A stretch of 64,000 bases of DNA from Modestobacter roseus (GCF_007994135.1 NZ_VLKF01000001.1:186001-250000); one strand, 5' to 3'. Counted from the first letter of the stretch, positions 1 to 9,506 are shown. The notes: a model not told the origin generated them from the letters alone. Numbers and translations are program-made.

Positions 1-141
1 CGGTGTTTCGTCCTCGTGACGACGCCATTCCCGGCTGATTCCCCGGACGACGTCGCGCCTCCCGGGGTGACCGACCGCAGACTGTCCGAGCGTCCCGCCT
101 CCGTGCCGGAGGACGTCCGCTCCCGGCGTAAGGTGCACTGA
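1..141 (+). CDS. 3' end of an unidentified upstream gene (partial)
   Basis: Frame 1 is open from the window edge to a TGA at 139-141, about 46 codons, while the other two forward frames hit early stops. Third positions are mostly G/C, as in the real genes here. The stop overlaps the ATG of the next permease as TGATG, the spacing of translationally coupled operon genes. The visible tail is charged and proline-rich with no domain I recognise. By position it could be the end of the importer's substrate-binding protein or another operon member, but the sequence does not show this. Confidence 0.45.
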   Translation, partial: RCFVLVTTPFPADSPDDVAPPGVTDRRLSERPASVPEDVRSRRKVH

Positions 142-1130
142 TGTTCTTCTTCGTGGTGCGGCGGCTGATCGCATCCGTGCTGGTCCTGCTGGCCAGCTCG
201 CTCCTCGTCTTCGCGCTGTGCGCGGCGAGCTTCGACCCGCTCCAGCGGTTCCGGCAGCGGCAGCCGCCACCGACGCAGGAGTACCTGAACGGCGTGGCCG
301 AGTCCCTCGGGCTGAACGACCCCTTCCTCGTCCGCTACTGGCGGTGGCTCTCCGGCGTCTTCACCGGCGACTTCGGCGAGACGCTCAACGGCACGCCGGT
401 CGGTCCGCAGCTGATCACCCGGCTCGGGGTGACCGGGCGCATGCTGATCGCCGCCATGGTCATCGCCGTGCTGCTGGCCATCGTGGTCGGTGTGATCGGC
501 GCCGTCCGGCAGTACAAGCCGTCGGACTACACCTTCACCTTCCTGGCCTACCTGCTCATCGCGCTGCCCACCTTCTGGTTCGCCGCGCTGCTCAAGGAGT
601 TCGTCGCCGGCGGCGTGAACGACCTGTTCGGCCGGCAGGTGCTGTACACCATCGGAGAACAGACCCCGGGCATCGAGCTGTACGCCACGAGCGGTGAGAT
701 CTGGGCCGACCGGCTCGGCCACCTGGTGCTGCCGACGATCAGCCTCGCCCTCCTCTCCTTCGCCGCGTGGAGCCGCTTCCAGCGCTCGGCGATGCTCGAC
801 GTGCTGGGCAGCGACTACATGCGGCTGGCCCGGGCCAAGGGGCTCACCTATCGCCGCACCGTCGTCAAGCACGGGCTGCGCAACGCGCTCATCCCACTGA
901 CCACGGTGGTCGCCCTCGGCGTCGGCACCCTCTTCGGCGGCGCGGTGATCACCGAACAGGTGTTCGTCTGGAACGGCATGGGCCGGTTCCTGCTGGAGAA
1001 CGGCATCCGCGCCAACGACCTGAACGTGGTGCTCGGCTGGCTGCTGGTCAGCGCCTTCTTCGTGGTCGTGTTCAACCTGATCGCCGACATCCTCTACGCG
1101 GTGCTCGACCCGCGGATCCGGCTCAGCTGA
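141..1130 (+). CDS. Peptide ABC transporter permease, OppB/DppB type
   Basis: Inner-membrane permease subunit of a peptide or nickel-type (family 5) ABC importer. The 329-residue length is normal for the family. A first membrane segment lies at about residues 8-28, followed by the usual external loop, then about five more hydrophobic segments in the second half. The EAA-type loop that contacts the ATPase is seen around residues 228-252 (RLARAKGL, then RNALIP). ATG start at 141 overlaps the preceding stop. It is followed 31 bp later by the partner permease and then by both ATPases, so this is the first transporter component of a four-gene operon. Substrate cannot be read from the sequence. Confidence 0.95.
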   Translation: MFFFVVRRLIASVLVLLASSLLVFALCAASFDPLQRFRQRQPPPTQEYLNGVAESLGLNDPFLVRYWRWLSGVFTGDFGETLNGTPVGPQLITRLGVTGRMLIAAMVIAVLLAIVVGVIGAVRQYKPSDYTFTFLAYLLIALPTFWFAALLKEFVAGGVNDLFGRQVLYTIGEQTPGIELYATSGEIWADRLGHLVLPTISLALLSFAAWSRFQRSAMLDVLGSDYMRLARAKGLTYRRTVVKHGLRNALIPLTTVVALGVGTLFGGAVITEQVFVWNGMGRFLLENGIRANDLNVVLGWLLVSAFFVVVFNLIADILYAVLDPRIRLS

Positions 1131-1161
1131 CCGCGCCGCGGCACGAGAGAGAGAAGAACTG

Positions 1162-2124
1162 ATGGCCACCACCCAGGCCGCCTCCACCGCGGGCGCAGCC
1201 CTTCCGGCCGAGCCGGGCACGCCGACCAGCGGCGGGGCCGACGGCGAGTTCGGCGTCAAGGCACGCAGCCAGCGGCAGCAGATCACCCGGCGGTTCCTGC
1301 GCAACAAGGTCGGCATGACGGGGCTGGTCGCCTTCGTCGCCCTGCTGCTCTTCGGCTTCGTCGGGCCGCTGGTGTACGGCACCGAGTACAGGACCCTGAA
1401 CCGCAACGCGCAGTCGGTGAGCCCCGGCGTCGCCGGCTATCCGCTGGGCAGCGACGAGATCGGCCGCGATCTCCTGGCCGGGTTGATGGCCGGCGTCCAG
1501 CGGTCGATGTTCATCGTGCTGCTGTTCGTGGTCATCGCCTTCCCGATCGGCCTGCTGGTCGGCGCGCTGGCCGGCTACTTCGGCAGGTGGGTCGACAGCG
1601 TGCTGATGCGCGTCGTCGACCTGATCCTCACCGTGCCGCTGCTGGTCGTGCTGATCGTCGTCGCCAGCAACTTCCCCGGCTCCCGCACTCCGCTGGGCGT
1701 CGGCATCATCCTGGGCCTCTTCGGCTGGCTGGACCTGGCTCGCATCGTGCGCAGCCAGTTCCTCTCGCTGCGCGAGAAGGAGTACGTCGAGGCCGCCCAC
1801 GCGATGGGCGCCTCGAACAAGCGGATCATCTTCAAGCACCTGATCCCCAACGCGCTGGGCTCGCTGATCGTGTGGACGACGCTCGCCGCGGCGACCGCGA
1901 TCATCCTCGAGGCGTCGCTGACCTACCTGGGCTTCGGCGTGAACGGGGCCAACGAGACGTCGCTGGGCCGGTTGGTCTCCGACGGCGTCCAGGCCGCGTC
2001 CACCCGTCCGTGGCTCTTCTACTTCCCGGGCATCACGCTGCTGCTGATCGTGCTGTCGATCAACCTGATCGGCGACGGCATCCGCGACGCCTTCGACCCG
2101 AGCAACCGCCGCGTGCGGGCCTGA
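1162..2124 (+). CDS. Peptide ABC transporter permease, OppC/DppC type
   Basis: Second permease of the importer, 320 residues. An N-terminal cytoplasmic arm of about 45 residues, rich in Ala/Gly, precedes the OppC N-terminal helix ([14 protein letters not shown]). The conserved [12 protein letters not shown] motif follows at about residues 94-105, typical of OppC. The EAA loop ([13 protein letters not shown]) is near residues 210-222. A purine-rich stretch (gagagaagaa) sits just before the ATG. It forms a heterodimeric channel with the preceding gene product. Confidence 0.95.
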   Translation: MATTQAASTAGAALPAEPGTPTSGGADGEFGVKARSQRQQITRRFLRNKVGMTGLVAFVALLLFGFVGPLVYGTEYRTLNRNAQSVSPGVAGYPLGSDEIGRDLLAGLMAGVQRSMFIVLLFVVIAFPIGLLVGALAGYFGRWVDSVLMRVVDLILTVPLLVVLIVVASNFPGSRTPLGVGIILGLFGWLDLARIVRSQFLSLREKEYVEAAHAMGASNKRIIFKHLIPNALGSLIVWTTLAAATAIILEASLTYLGFGVNGANETSLGRLVSDGVQAASTRPWLFYFPGITLLLIVLSINLIGDGIRDAFDPSNRRVRA

Positions 2125-2147
2125 CAGACCTGAAAACGGAGAGCTCC

Positions 2148-3443
2148 TTGTCCACCTCTGCTGGCTCCACGCCTGCCGGCGCCACCTCCCTGGGCACCCT
2201 CGGCGACACCCGCGCCACCGGCGTCGGTGACCGCCTCGACCCCTCCGCCCCGCTGCTGGAGGTCACCGACCTCAACGTCCGGTTCCCCACCGAGGACGGG
2301 CTGGTCCACGCCGTCCGCGGCGTCGACTACACGCTCCGCTCCGGCGAGGTGCTCGGCATCGTCGGCGAGTCCGGATCGGGCAAGTCGGTCACCTCGCTGG
2401 CGGTGATGGGCCTGCTGCCGGCGTCCGCGCGGGTCACCGGCTCGGTCAAGTACCGCGGCCAGGAGCTGCTCGGACAGAAGGACCGCAGCATGTCGCGCAT
2501 CCGCGGCAAGGGCGTCTCGATGATCTTCCAGGACCCGATGACGTCGCTGGACCCGGTCTACAAGGTCGGGGCGCAGATCGAGGAGACGCTGCGCATCCAC
2601 GACAAGTCGCTGTCGTCGAAGGCGTCCGAGGCCCGCGCCGTCGAACTGCTGGAGCTCGTCGGCATCCCCAACGCCCGCGAGCGGGTGCGCTCCTACCCGC
2701 ACGAGTTCTCCGGCGGCATGCGCCAGCGCGTCGTCATCGCCATCGCGATGGCCAACCAGCCCGAGGTGATCATCGCCGACGAGCCGACGACGGCGCTGGA
2801 CGTCACCGTGCAGGCCCAGATCCTCGAGGTGCTGCAGACGGCCCTGCAGGAGACCGGCGCGGCCATGGTGATGATCACCCACGACCTGGGTGTGGTCGCC
2901 GGGATCGCCGACCGGGTTCTGGTCATGTACGCCGGCCGGCCGGTCGAGATCGGCGGCGTCGAGGAGATCTACTACGAGCCGCGGATGCCCTACACCCTCG
3001 GGCTGCTCGGCTCGCTGCCCCGGCTGGACTCCAGCTCCCGCGAGCGGCTCACCCCGATCCTCGGCGCCCCGCCGTCGCTGGTGAGCCTGCCGCCCGGTTG
3101 CCCGTTCGCGCCCCGGTGCCCGCTGCACGTCGCCGAGTGCGACGATGCCGAGCCGCCGCTGCTGCAGGTCTCCCCGGGGCACGACGCGGCCTGCATCCGC
3201 ACCGAGCAGGTCGCCGCGGCCCACGGCCATGCGGCCGACGTCTTCGCCCCGGGCGCGGACGACACGGTGCTGACCGGCGGGCCGTCGACGGCCGACGCCG
3301 CGACCCTCGACGGCGACGGCGGTGCGGGTGACCGCGGCACCCCGGCCGCGTCCCAGGCAGAACCGAACGCCGGCGCGGCCGGCACGGAGACCGGCAGCGT
3401 CGTCAGCGACCACGGCGGCAGCAGCAAGGGAGACCGGGCATGA
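2148..3443 (+). CDS. Peptide ABC transporter ATP-binding protein, OppD/DppD type
   Basis: ATPase subunit, 431 residues from a TTG at 2148 preceded by GGAG at a good distance. I chose this start because the open frame runs far upstream only as a shadow of the previous gene. Walker A GESGSGKS is near residue 73, followed by the Q-loop QDPMTSLDP, signature SGGMRQR and Walker B IIADEP. The OppD C-terminal cysteine motif (CPFAPRC, then C) follows; related transporters bind an iron-sulfur cluster there. About 65 further residues rich in Ala, Gly and Asp look like a disordered tail. The stop overlaps the next ATG (ATGA). Confidence 0.95.
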   Translation: MSTSAGSTPAGATSLGTLGDTRATGVGDRLDPSAPLLEVTDLNVRFPTEDGLVHAVRGVDYTLRSGEVLGIVGESGSGKSVTSLAVMGLLPASARVTGSVKYRGQELLGQKDRSMSRIRGKGVSMIFQDPMTSLDPVYKVGAQIEETLRIHDKSLSSKASEARAVELLELVGIPNARERVRSYPHEFSGGMRQRVVIAIAMANQPEVIIADEPTTALDVTVQAQILEVLQTALQETGAAMVMITHDLGVVAGIADRVLVMYAGRPVEIGGVEEIYYEPRMPYTLGLLGSLPRLDSSSRERLTPILGAPPSLVSLPPGCPFAPRCPLHVAECDDAEPPLLQVSPGHDAACIRTEQVAAAHGHAADVFAPGADDTVLTGGPSTADAATLDGDGGAGDRGTPAASQAEPNAGAAGTETGSVVSDHGGSSKGDRA

Positions 3444-4501
3444 GCGCCCCCACGACCGAGCGCCCCGACGGGGCCACGACCGCCCGCGAGCCGATCCTGT
3501 CCGTGCGCGGGTTGGAGAAGCACTTCCCGATCAAGGGCGGCGGGCTGATCAAGCGCACCGTCGGTGCAGTCCGCGCCGTCGACGGCATCGACCTCGACCT
3601 GTACCCGGGTGAGGTGCTCGGCCTGGTCGGGGAGTCCGGCTGCGGCAAGTCCACCACCGGGCGGGCCATCCTCAACCTCCAGCCGGCCACCGCCGGCTCC
3701 GTGGTGTTCCAGGGGCGGGAGATCGTGGGCCTGGGCCGCAAGGAGATGCGCCCCCTGCGCCGGGACATCCAGCTGGTGTTCCAGGACCCGTACGCGTCGT
3801 TGAACCCGCGGCTGCCCGTCTTCGACATCATCGCCGAGCCGCTGATCATCCACGGCCTCACCAAGGACGACACCGAACTGCGCAGCCGCGTCCGCGAGCT
3901 GGTGGAGACCGTCGGCCTCAACCCCGAGCACACCAACCGGTACCCGGCGGAGTTCTCCGGTGGGCAGCGACAGCGCATCGGCATCGCCCGGGCCCTCGCG
4001 CTGCAGCCCAAGGTGCTGGTCCTCGACGAGCCGGTCTCCGCGCTGGACGTCTCCATCCAGGCCGGTGTGATCAACCTGCTCGAGGACCTCAAGAACGAGC
4101 TGGGACTGAGCTACCTGTTCATCGCCCACGACCTGTCGGTGGTGCGGCACATCTCCGACCGGGTCGCCGTCATGTACCTGGGCCGGATCATCGAGGTCGC
4201 CGACCAGGAGGACCTGTTCACCCGGCCGGCGCACCCCTACACCCAGGCGCTGCTCTCGGCGATCCCGCTGCCCGACCCGCGCCGCGAGCGGGAGCGCCAG
4301 CGGATCATCATCTCCGGCGACGTCCCCAGCCCCGCCAACCCGCCCTCGGGCTGCCGGTTCCGCACCCGCTGCTGGAAGTTCGCCAACGTCCTCACCGACG
4401 CGCAGCGGCAGCAGTGCATCGACGTCGACCCGCCCCTCGAGGAGCGGGGCACCGGCCACCTCAACGCCTGCCACTACGCCGAGGTCAAGTCGGTGCTGTG
4501 A
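3440..4501 (+). CDS. Peptide ABC transporter ATP-binding protein, OppF/DppF type
   Basis: Second ATPase, 353 residues, pairing with the preceding subunit. Walker [11 protein letters not shown]-loop [10 protein letters not shown], signature SGGQRQR, Walker B LVLDEP and the switch histidine in IAHDLSVV are all present. The oligopeptide C-terminal domain carries [10 protein letters not shown] and a later Cys. The ATG overlaps the upstream stop by 4 nt, implying coupled translation. This ends the operon; the next 430 bp hold no gene. Confidence 0.95.
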   Translation: MSAPTTERPDGATTAREPILSVRGLEKHFPIKGGGLIKRTVGAVRAVDGIDLDLYPGEVLGLVGESGCGKSTTGRAILNLQPATAGSVVFQGREIVGLGRKEMRPLRRDIQLVFQDPYASLNPRLPVFDIIAEPLIIHGLTKDDTELRSRVRELVETVGLNPEHTNRYPAEFSGGQRQRIGIARALALQPKVLVLDEPVSALDVSIQAGVINLLEDLKNELGLSYLFIAHDLSVVRHISDRVAVMYLGRIIEVADQEDLFTRPAHPYTQALLSAIPLPDPRRERERQRIIISGDVPSPANPPSGCRFRTRCWKFANVLTDAQRQQCIDVDPPLEERGTGHLNACHYAEVKSVL

Positions 4502-4515
4502 CATGGCGATCCTCC

Positions 4516-4806
4516 GGATCGCATCGCGGCCAGGTGCCCCTGCCGCACCTGCGCTGAGCCGTTGCGTCGGGACCAGTCGGAAACCCTCCGGGCTCCGCGA
4601 CTGGTCCCGACAGCGCCTCCAGCGCGTCGTCCGTACCGGATCGCATCGCGGTCAGGTGCCCCTGCCGCACCTGCGCTGAGCCGTTGCGTCGGGACCAGTC
4701 GGAAACCCTCCGGGCTCCGCGACTGGTCCCGACAGCGCCTCCGGCGCGTCGTCCGTACCGGATCGCATCGCGGCCAGGTGCCCCTGCCGCACCTGCGCTG
4801 AGCCGT
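4516..4806. repeat. 122-bp direct repeats, 2.4 copies, hairpin-forming
   Basis: Units start at 4516, 4638 and 4760, giving an exact period of 122 bp; the third is cut off after 47 bp. The copies differ at only a few positions (for example c/t in 'gcggccagg', a/g in 'gcctccagcg'). Each full unit holds a perfect 11-bp inverted repeat (GGGACCAGTCG ... CGACTGGTCCC) and a 7-bp one (CAGGTGC ... GCACCTG). The element lies just after the transporter operon and carries no credible coding frame. It looks like a REP-like intergenic element; function unknown. Confidence 0.9.
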
Positions 4807-4821
4807 CCCCCTGCACCAATG

Positions 4822-4859
4822 GGCGTCCCCCTGCACCAGTGTTGGTGCAGGGGGACGCC
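4822..4859 (+). terminator. Strong hairpin, probable terminator
   Basis: Perfect 17-bp inverted repeat (4822-4838 and 4843-4859) with a 4-nt loop, followed by a short T run. A second copy of most of the left arm lies directly upstream at 4804-4818, so two alternative pairings with the same right arm are possible. It lies downstream of the transporter operon and before mshB. Confidence 0.65.
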
Positions 4860-4863
4860 TTTC

Positions 4864-4880
4864 GATCAGGTGACCTGATC
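4864..4880. promoter_or_regulatory. 17-bp palindrome, candidate operator upstream of mshB
   Basis: GATCAGGT-g-ACCTGATC is a perfect 8-bp inverted repeat around one base. It cannot form a hairpin with a 1-nt loop, so it is more likely a site for a dimeric DNA-binding protein. It lies about 40 bp upstream of the likely -10 box of mshB. No regulator is identified. Confidence 0.4.
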
Positions 4881-4933
4881 ATTGCCGAGCGGGTCGGTCT
4901 CCTGGGTGTTCCGGCGGGCGCGACAATGTGCCG

Positions 4934-5830
4934 GTGACCGCTGATCGTCGTCTGCTGCTCGTGCACGCCCACCCCGACGACGAGACGATCAACAACGGCG
5001 CCACCATGGCCGCCTGCGTCGCGGCCGGCGTCGAGGTCACCCTGCTCACCTGCACCCTCGGTGAGGAGGGGGAGGTGCTGGTGCCCGAGCTGGCCCAGCT
5101 CGCCGCCGACCAGGCCGACCAGCTCGGCGGGTACCGGATCGGTGAGCTGGCCGCGGCGATGGACGCGCTGGGGGTCACCGACTGGCGCTTCCTCGGCGGC
5201 GCGGGCCGGTACCGGGACTCCGGGATGATGGGCACCCCGCCCAACGACGCGCCCCGGGCCTTCTGGCGGGCCGACCTCACCGAGGCCGTCGACGCCGCCG
5301 TCGCCGTCGTCCGCGAGGTCCGCCCGCAGGTGCTGGTCACCTACGACGAGAACGGCGGATACGGCCACCCCGACCACATCCAGGCCCACCGGGTGGCGAT
5401 GGCCGCGGTCGACGCCGCCGCCGATCCGGCCCACCGCCCCGATCTCGGGCCGGCGTGGACGGTGGCGAAGGTCTACTGGAACGCGATGCCCCGGTCGGTG
5501 GTGGAACGGGGCATCGCGGCGATGGCCGCGCTGGGGGAGGCCTCGCCGTTCGAGGCGCTGGGCGACCTGGACGAGGTGCCGTTCGCGGTGTCCGACGACG
5601 TGGTCACGACCGAGGTCGACGCGTCCGCGCACGCCGCCCGCAAGGACGCGGCGATGCGCGCCCACCGCACCCAGATGACCGTCGACGGCCCCTTCTTCGC
5701 GCTGTCGAACAACCTGGGTCAGCAGGTGCTGGGCACCGAGCACTACCGGCTGGTCCGCGGGGTCCGGGGGCCGGCCGGTCCCGGTCCGCAGGGCTGGGAG
5801 GACGACCTGTTCGCCGGGCTGCCCGGATGA
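4934..5830 (+). CDS. mshB: MshB, N-acetyl-GlcN-Ins deacetylase (mycothiol biosynthesis)
   Basis: Zinc-dependent deacetylase that removes acetate from N-acetylglucosaminyl-inositol in mycothiol synthesis. The AHPDDE motif (residues 12-17; His and Asp are zinc ligands) and GYGHPDH near residue 143 are intact, as are the MshB-typical CTLGEEGEV and [11 protein letters not shown]. Length is about 298 residues, normal for MshB. GTG 4928 and GTG 4934 are both possible starts. I prefer 4934 because a -10-like GACAAT (4922-4927) lies exactly 6 nt upstream, suggesting leaderless expression. A small membrane protein gene follows with an ATGA overlap. Confidence 0.93.
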   Translation: MTADRRLLLVHAHPDDETINNGATMAACVAAGVEVTLLTCTLGEEGEVLVPELAQLAADQADQLGGYRIGELAAAMDALGVTDWRFLGGAGRYRDSGMMGTPPNDAPRAFWRADLTEAVDAAVAVVREVRPQVLVTYDENGGYGHPDHIQAHRVAMAAVDAAADPAHRPDLGPAWTVAKVYWNAMPRSVVERGIAAMAALGEASPFEALGDLDEVPFAVSDDVVTTEVDASAHAARKDAAMRAHRTQMTVDGPFFALSNNLGQQVLGTEHYRLVRGVRGPAGPGPQGWEDDLFAGLPG

Positions 5831-6252
5831 GCGCGCTGCGGCTGCTGGGCTGGGCGGTCGCCGCGGTCGTCGTCCCCGGTTGGCTCGCCCTCGTCGAGGT
5901 GCTCTGGCTCCCGTGGCGGCCGGGTGGCGTCCCGGTGCCGATCTCCATCGTGGTCGCCGTCGTCGGCAACGTGCTGCTGGGCCGGGCGGCCCGGGAGCTG
6001 TCCGGCTCCCGGCTGGTGGGCGTGCTGCCGGCGCTGGCGTGGTTGGCGGTCGTGCTGGCCGCGGCGAGCCCGCGCCCGGAGGGCGACCTGCTGCTGCCCG
6101 GTGGTGACGCGGTGACCACCGCCGTCAACATGGCCTTCCTGCTGCTCGGGGTCGTCTCCGCCGCCTTCGCCGTGGGACAGGCCATCGGGGGCCCGCGCCG
6201 TCCCGCGCTCAGCCCGGGAGCCGCCGGTAGTGGTAGCGGTGGTGCTCGATGA
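5827..6252 (+). CDS. Small integral membrane protein next to mshB
   Basis: 141 residues with about four hydrophobic segments (roughly residues 6-26, 36-50, 62-82, 96-120) and a short Pro/Gly/Ser-rich tail. The ATG at 5827 overlaps the mshB stop (ATGA), so the two are co-translated. Small membrane proteins beside mshB in other actinobacteria are labelled DUF6113; this may be one, but I judge by context and hydrophobicity only. Its last 44 bp overlap the end of the opposing acetyltransferase gene. Function unknown. Confidence 0.8.
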   Translation: MSALRLLGWAVAAVVVPGWLALVEVLWLPWRPGGVPVPISIVVAVVGNVLLGRAARELSGSRLVGVLPALAWLAVVLAAASPRPEGDLLLPGGDAVTTAVNMAFLLLGVVSAAFAVGQAIGGPRRPALSPGAAGSGSGGAR

Positions 6253-6961
6253 AGCCCGCCCGGCGGTAGAGCGTCCGCGCCGGGGCGTTGCTCGTCGTGA
6301 CCTGCAGGTACACCGAGTGGGCATCGTGCTCTCCGGCCCAGCGCTGCAGCGCGGCCATCACCGCGGTGGCCAGGCCCTGCCGCCGGTGCTCCTCGGCCAC
6401 CGTCACCGCGCTCACCCCCAGCCACCCGTCGACCAGCACGCCCCGGCCGACCGCGGCCAGCGGGGCCGGCGCGGGTGCCAGCCGCACCGAGGCGAACGCC
6501 ACCCGCTCGGCGTTGACCAGCACCTCCCGTGCGGTCGGCGGCAGCGGACGCCCGCGGTGCCGGTAGCCGGCCAGCCACGCGTCGTCCGGGACGGGGGAGA
6601 GGTCGACCGGCACGTCCGGCGCCGGCGGCGCGGTCAGCGGGGCGGTGAGCACGTGCACGTCCTCGTCGCGGGCCCAGCCCGCCGCCGCGAACGCCGCGTC
6701 GGCGGCCCGCGCCTGCACCCCCGGCAGCTGGGCGCAGGGGGCGATGCCCCGCTCGGCGTACCAGCGGCCGACGGCGTCGACCGCGTCGGCCAGCGGCAGC
6801 CCCGGGTCGCCGGCGACGAGCACGGAGTTGGCGCGGCCGGTGAAGCCGCCGCCCGCCCGCAGCAGCCAGTCGCCCAGCGGCTCCTCCTCCAGCGCCCGCC
6901 AGCCGCGGGCGGCGACCCGTTCCAGGTCGGCGACGCCGAGCGGTGACCGTCTCTGTCCCAT
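6209..6961 (-). CDS. GNAT-family N-acetyltransferase
   Basis: 250 residues. The C-terminal half has the GNAT acetyl-CoA site: beta-strand SAVTVAEEHRR, then the RRQGLATAVMAAL pyrophosphate loop (Q/RxxGxG/A), then [13 protein letters not shown]. The N-terminal half (GDWLLRAGGGFTGRANS) matches a two-part actinobacterial GNAT type. Acceptor unknown. It is not MshD, which is longer with two full GNAT domains, despite lying beside mshB. A -10-like CAGGAT sits 6 nt upstream of the ATG on the minus strand. It converges on, and overlaps, the membrane protein gene. Confidence 0.88.
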   Translation of the reverse strand: MGQRRSPLGVADLERVAARGWRALEEEPLGDWLLRAGGGFTGRANSVLVAGDPGLPLADAVDAVGRWYAERGIAPCAQLPGVQARAADAAFAAAGWARDEDVHVLTAPLTAPPAPDVPVDLSPVPDDAWLAGYRHRGRPLPPTAREVLVNAERVAFASVRLAPAPAPLAAVGRGVLVDGWLGVSAVTVAEEHRRQGLATAVMAALQRWAGEHDAHSVYLQVTTSNAPARTLYRRAGFIEHHRYHYRRLPG

Positions 6962-7133
6962 GCCCCGATCCTGCGTGGTGCGGTCCCGGCACGCGCCGCC
7001 GGGTCACCCTCCGGGGGACCCGCCGACCACCCGTCGCGCTCCCGCCCGGGGTGTCGGGTGATACTTGTCCGCGTACCGCTGCGCCCCTGGTCAGTCCGGG
7101 GGCTGCCGCCCCTGCACGTCCCGGAGGAGACCC

Positions 7134-7460
7134 GTGACCTACGTCATCACCCAGGCCTGCGTCGACGTCCTCGACAAGGCGTGCATCGACGAGTGTCCGG
7201 TGGACTGCATCTACGAGGGCGAGCGGATGCTCTACATCCACCCCGACGAGTGCGTCGACTGCGGTGCCTGCGAGCCGGTGTGCCCGGTGGAGGCCATCTA
7301 CTACGAGGACGACGTCCCGGACAAGTGGAAGGACTTCTACAACGCCAACGTGGAGTTCTTCTCCGACCTGGGCAGCCCCGGCGGCGCCGCGAAGACCGGC
7401 AAGATCGCCAAGGACCACCCGCTGGTCGCCGCCCTGCCGCCGCAGGGCGAGGGTCACTGA
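7134..7460 (+). CDS. fdxA: Seven-iron ferredoxin (FdxA/FdxC type)
   Basis: 108-residue electron carrier. Cys 9, 17, 21 and 25 and Cys 40, 43, 46 and 50 give the arrangement of [3Fe-4S]/[4Fe-4S] ferredoxins (CIDECP and CVDCGACEPVCP). An acidic C-terminal tail follows. The GTG start at 7134 has a clear GGAGGAG ribosome site at 7123-7129. The open frame extends upstream, but homology starts at MTYVITQACVD. It lies directly before dapC, the arrangement found in mycobacteria. Confidence 0.95.
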   Translation: MTYVITQACVDVLDKACIDECPVDCIYEGERMLYIHPDECVDCGACEPVCPVEAIYYEDDVPDKWKDFYNANVEFFSDLGSPGGAAKTGKIAKDHPLVAALPPQGEGH

Positions 7461-8572
7461 GCACCACCGGGCCCGCCGGCCGGCCGCAGCTGCCGGACTT
7501 CCCGTGGGACTCGCTGGCCGCTGCCCGCGCCCGCGCCGCTGAGCACGCCGGGGGCGTCGTCGACCTGTCCATCGGGACGCCGGTCGACGACACCCCCGCC
7601 GTCCTCACCGAGGCGCTGGCCGCGGCCGGCAACGCACCCGGCTACCCGACCGCACTGGGCACGGCCGAGCTGCGCCGCGCCGCGGCCGGCTGGCTCGCCC
7701 GCCGGCTCGGCGTGCAGCTGGCCGACCCGTTGGGCGCCGACCCGTCGGTGATCCCGACCGTCGGCTCCAAGGAGCTGGTGGCGCTGCTGCCCACCATGCT
7801 CGGCCTGCACGAGGGCACCGTGCTGCTTCCCGAGGTCGCCTACCCGACCTACGAGGTGGGCGCGGTGGTGGCCGGGCTGGACGTCGTCCGCGCCGACACC
7901 CCACCGGCCGAGCCGGGGAACGCGGTGCTGGTCTGGCTGAACTCGCCGGGCAACCCGCACGGCCGGGTGCTCGGCGACGACGAGCTGCGCGCCTGGGTCG
8001 CCTGGGGGCGCGAGCACGGCGTGCCGGTGGTGGCCGACGAGTGCTACGTCGAGCTCGGGTGGGACGTCGTCCCCCGCTCGGTGCTGCACCCGGAGATCGC
8101 CGGCCCCGACCACACCGGCCTGCTGGCGGTGCACTCGCTGTCCAAGCAGTCGACGGCGGCCGGCTACCGGGGCGGGCTGCTCTCCGGTGACCCGGCGCTG
8201 GTCCGCCGGGTGTGGGAGGTCCGCCGCCACTTGGGGCTGCTGGTGCCGGGGCCGGTGCAGGCGGCGATGGCCGCCGCGCTCGCCGACGACGGGCACGTCG
8301 AGGCGCAGCGGGAGCGCTACCGGTCGCGTCGGGAGCGGCTGGTGGCGGCGGTGCGGGCGACCGGCGCGCGGATCGACCACTCCGAGGCCGGGCTGTACCT
8401 GTGGGTCACCCGCGACGAGGACTGCTGGACGACGATCGACTGGCTGGCCGGCCTCGGCATCGTCGCCGCTCCCGGCTCCTTCTACGGGCCCGCGGGCGCC
8501 CGGCACGTGCGGATGGCGCTCACCGCCACCGACGAGCGCATCGACGCCGCGGTGCAGCGGCTGACCGACTAG
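7457..8572 (+). CDS. dapC: DapC, N-succinyldiaminopimelate aminotransferase (CTG start)
   Basis: PLP-dependent fold-I aminotransferase of the succinylase lysine/diaminopimelate route. From CTG 7457 the protein has 371 residues. Homology begins at LPDFPWDSLA, a few residues after this start; VDLSIGTPVD, SPGNPHGR, DECYVELGW and the PLP lysine in HSLSKQS follow. No ATG, GTG or TTG lies in frame near this point: the next upstream ones are inside the ferredoxin gene and downstream ones remove conserved sequence. The CTG overlaps the ferredoxin stop (CTGA), fitting coupled initiation at a non-standard codon. Confidence 0.9.
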   Translation: MSTTGPAGRPQLPDFPWDSLAAARARAAEHAGGVVDLSIGTPVDDTPAVLTEALAAAGNAPGYPTALGTAELRRAAAGWLARRLGVQLADPLGADPSVIPTVGSKELVALLPTMLGLHEGTVLLPEVAYPTYEVGAVVAGLDVVRADTPPAEPGNAVLVWLNSPGNPHGRVLGDDELRAWVAWGREHGVPVVADECYVELGWDVVPRSVLHPEIAGPDHTGLLAVHSLSKQSTAAGYRGGLLSGDPALVRRVWEVRRHLGLLVPGPVQAAMAAALADDGHVEAQRERYRSRRERLVAAVRATGARIDHSEAGLYLWVTRDEDCWTTIDWLAGLGIVAAPGSFYGPAGARHVRMALTATDERIDAAVQRLTD

Positions 8573-8573
8573 C

Positions 8574-9506
8574 TCAGCCCGCCGCCACCCGGTGGGCGGC
8601 GGGACTGCGTCCGGTGGACCGCTTCACCGCGGCGCTCAGCGCGAACGGCGTCGCGTAGCCCACCCGCCGGGCGATGGCGGCCAGGGTGAGGTCGGGGTCG
8701 CGCAGCAGGTCCGTGGCCAGCGCGATCCGCCACCCGGTCAGGTAGGCCATCGGCGGTTCGCCGACGAGCGTGGTGAACCGGCGGGCCAGGGTGGCTCGGG
8801 CGACACCCACCGCCCCGGCCAGCGAGTCGACCGTCCACGGCCGGGCGGGCTCGTCGTGCAGCAACGTGAGGGCCGGACCGACCACCGGGTCGGCATGCGC
8901 CGAGTACCAGCCCGGCGCCTGCGCCCCGGGCCGGTCGAACCAGGAGCGCAGTGCGGAGACGAGGGTGACGTCGAGCAGCCGGTCCAGCACCGCGGTCTGC
9001 CCCGGCGCCTCCCGGGCCAGCTCGTCGGCCAGCAGCCCGACCAGCGCACCGGTGCCCGCGTCCCGGGGGACGACGGCGAGCTCGGGCAGCGCGCGCACCA
9101 GCCGCCGGCCGATCTCCCCGGGGTCGGGGTAGGTGCCGGTGAGCAGCACCGTCTCCCCGGCCGTGTCGTTGCCCCAGGTGCGCACCCCGAGCACGGTCAT
9201 CCGCCCCTCGCCGCCCGGCACCGGTGCGCACTCCTGACCGGGGCCGACGACGACCTGCGGGCGGGTGCCCGGGTCGTCGGCGACCGTGTACGGACGCGGG
9301 CCACGCAGCAGGGCGACATCGCCGGCGTCGACCCGGGTGGCGCGGCCGTCGTCGTCGACCACCCACGCCGATCCCCGCAGCACCGCCAGCGTGGTCAGCG
9401 GCGCCTCGTCGGCCACCCGCAGCGCCCAGGGGGCCCGCAGCACCGAGCGCAGCAGGAACGCGTCCTGCGCGCGCGGCGCGGTCAGCAGCGCGGAGACGGC
9501 GTCCAT
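8574..9506 (-). CDS. AraC-family transcriptional regulator
   Basis: 310 residues. The N-terminal about 190 residues resemble the AraC cupin-type ligand domain. The C-terminal domain shows two helix-turn-helix units (VDSLAGAVGVARATLARRF, then LAAIARRVGYATPFALSAAV). The ATG at 9506 has a minus-strand TACGGT 7 nt upstream (plus 9514-9519), suggesting a leaderless transcript. It is divergent from the NmrA-like gene 81 bp away, its probable target. It ends one base after dapC, head-on. Ligand unknown. Confidence 0.9.
   Translation of the reverse strand: MDAVSALLTAPRAQDAFLLRSVLRAPWALRVADEAPLTTLAVLRGSAWVVDDDGRATRVDAGDVALLRGPRPYTVADDPGTRPQVVVGPGQECAPVPGGEGRMTVLGVRTWGNDTAGETVLLTGTYPDPGEIGRRLVRALPELAVVPRDAGTGALVGLLADELAREAPGQTAVLDRLLDVTLVSALRSWFDRPGAQAPGWYSAHADPVVGPALTLLHDEPARPWTVDSLAGAVGVARATLARRFTTLVGEPPMAYLTGWRIALATDLLRDPDLTLAAIARRVGYATPFALSAAVKRSTGRSPAAHRVAAG

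Noticed and set aside
4516..4806. CRISPR-like array
   Set aside because: The repeats are contiguous 122-bp units with no unique spacers and no cas genes nearby.
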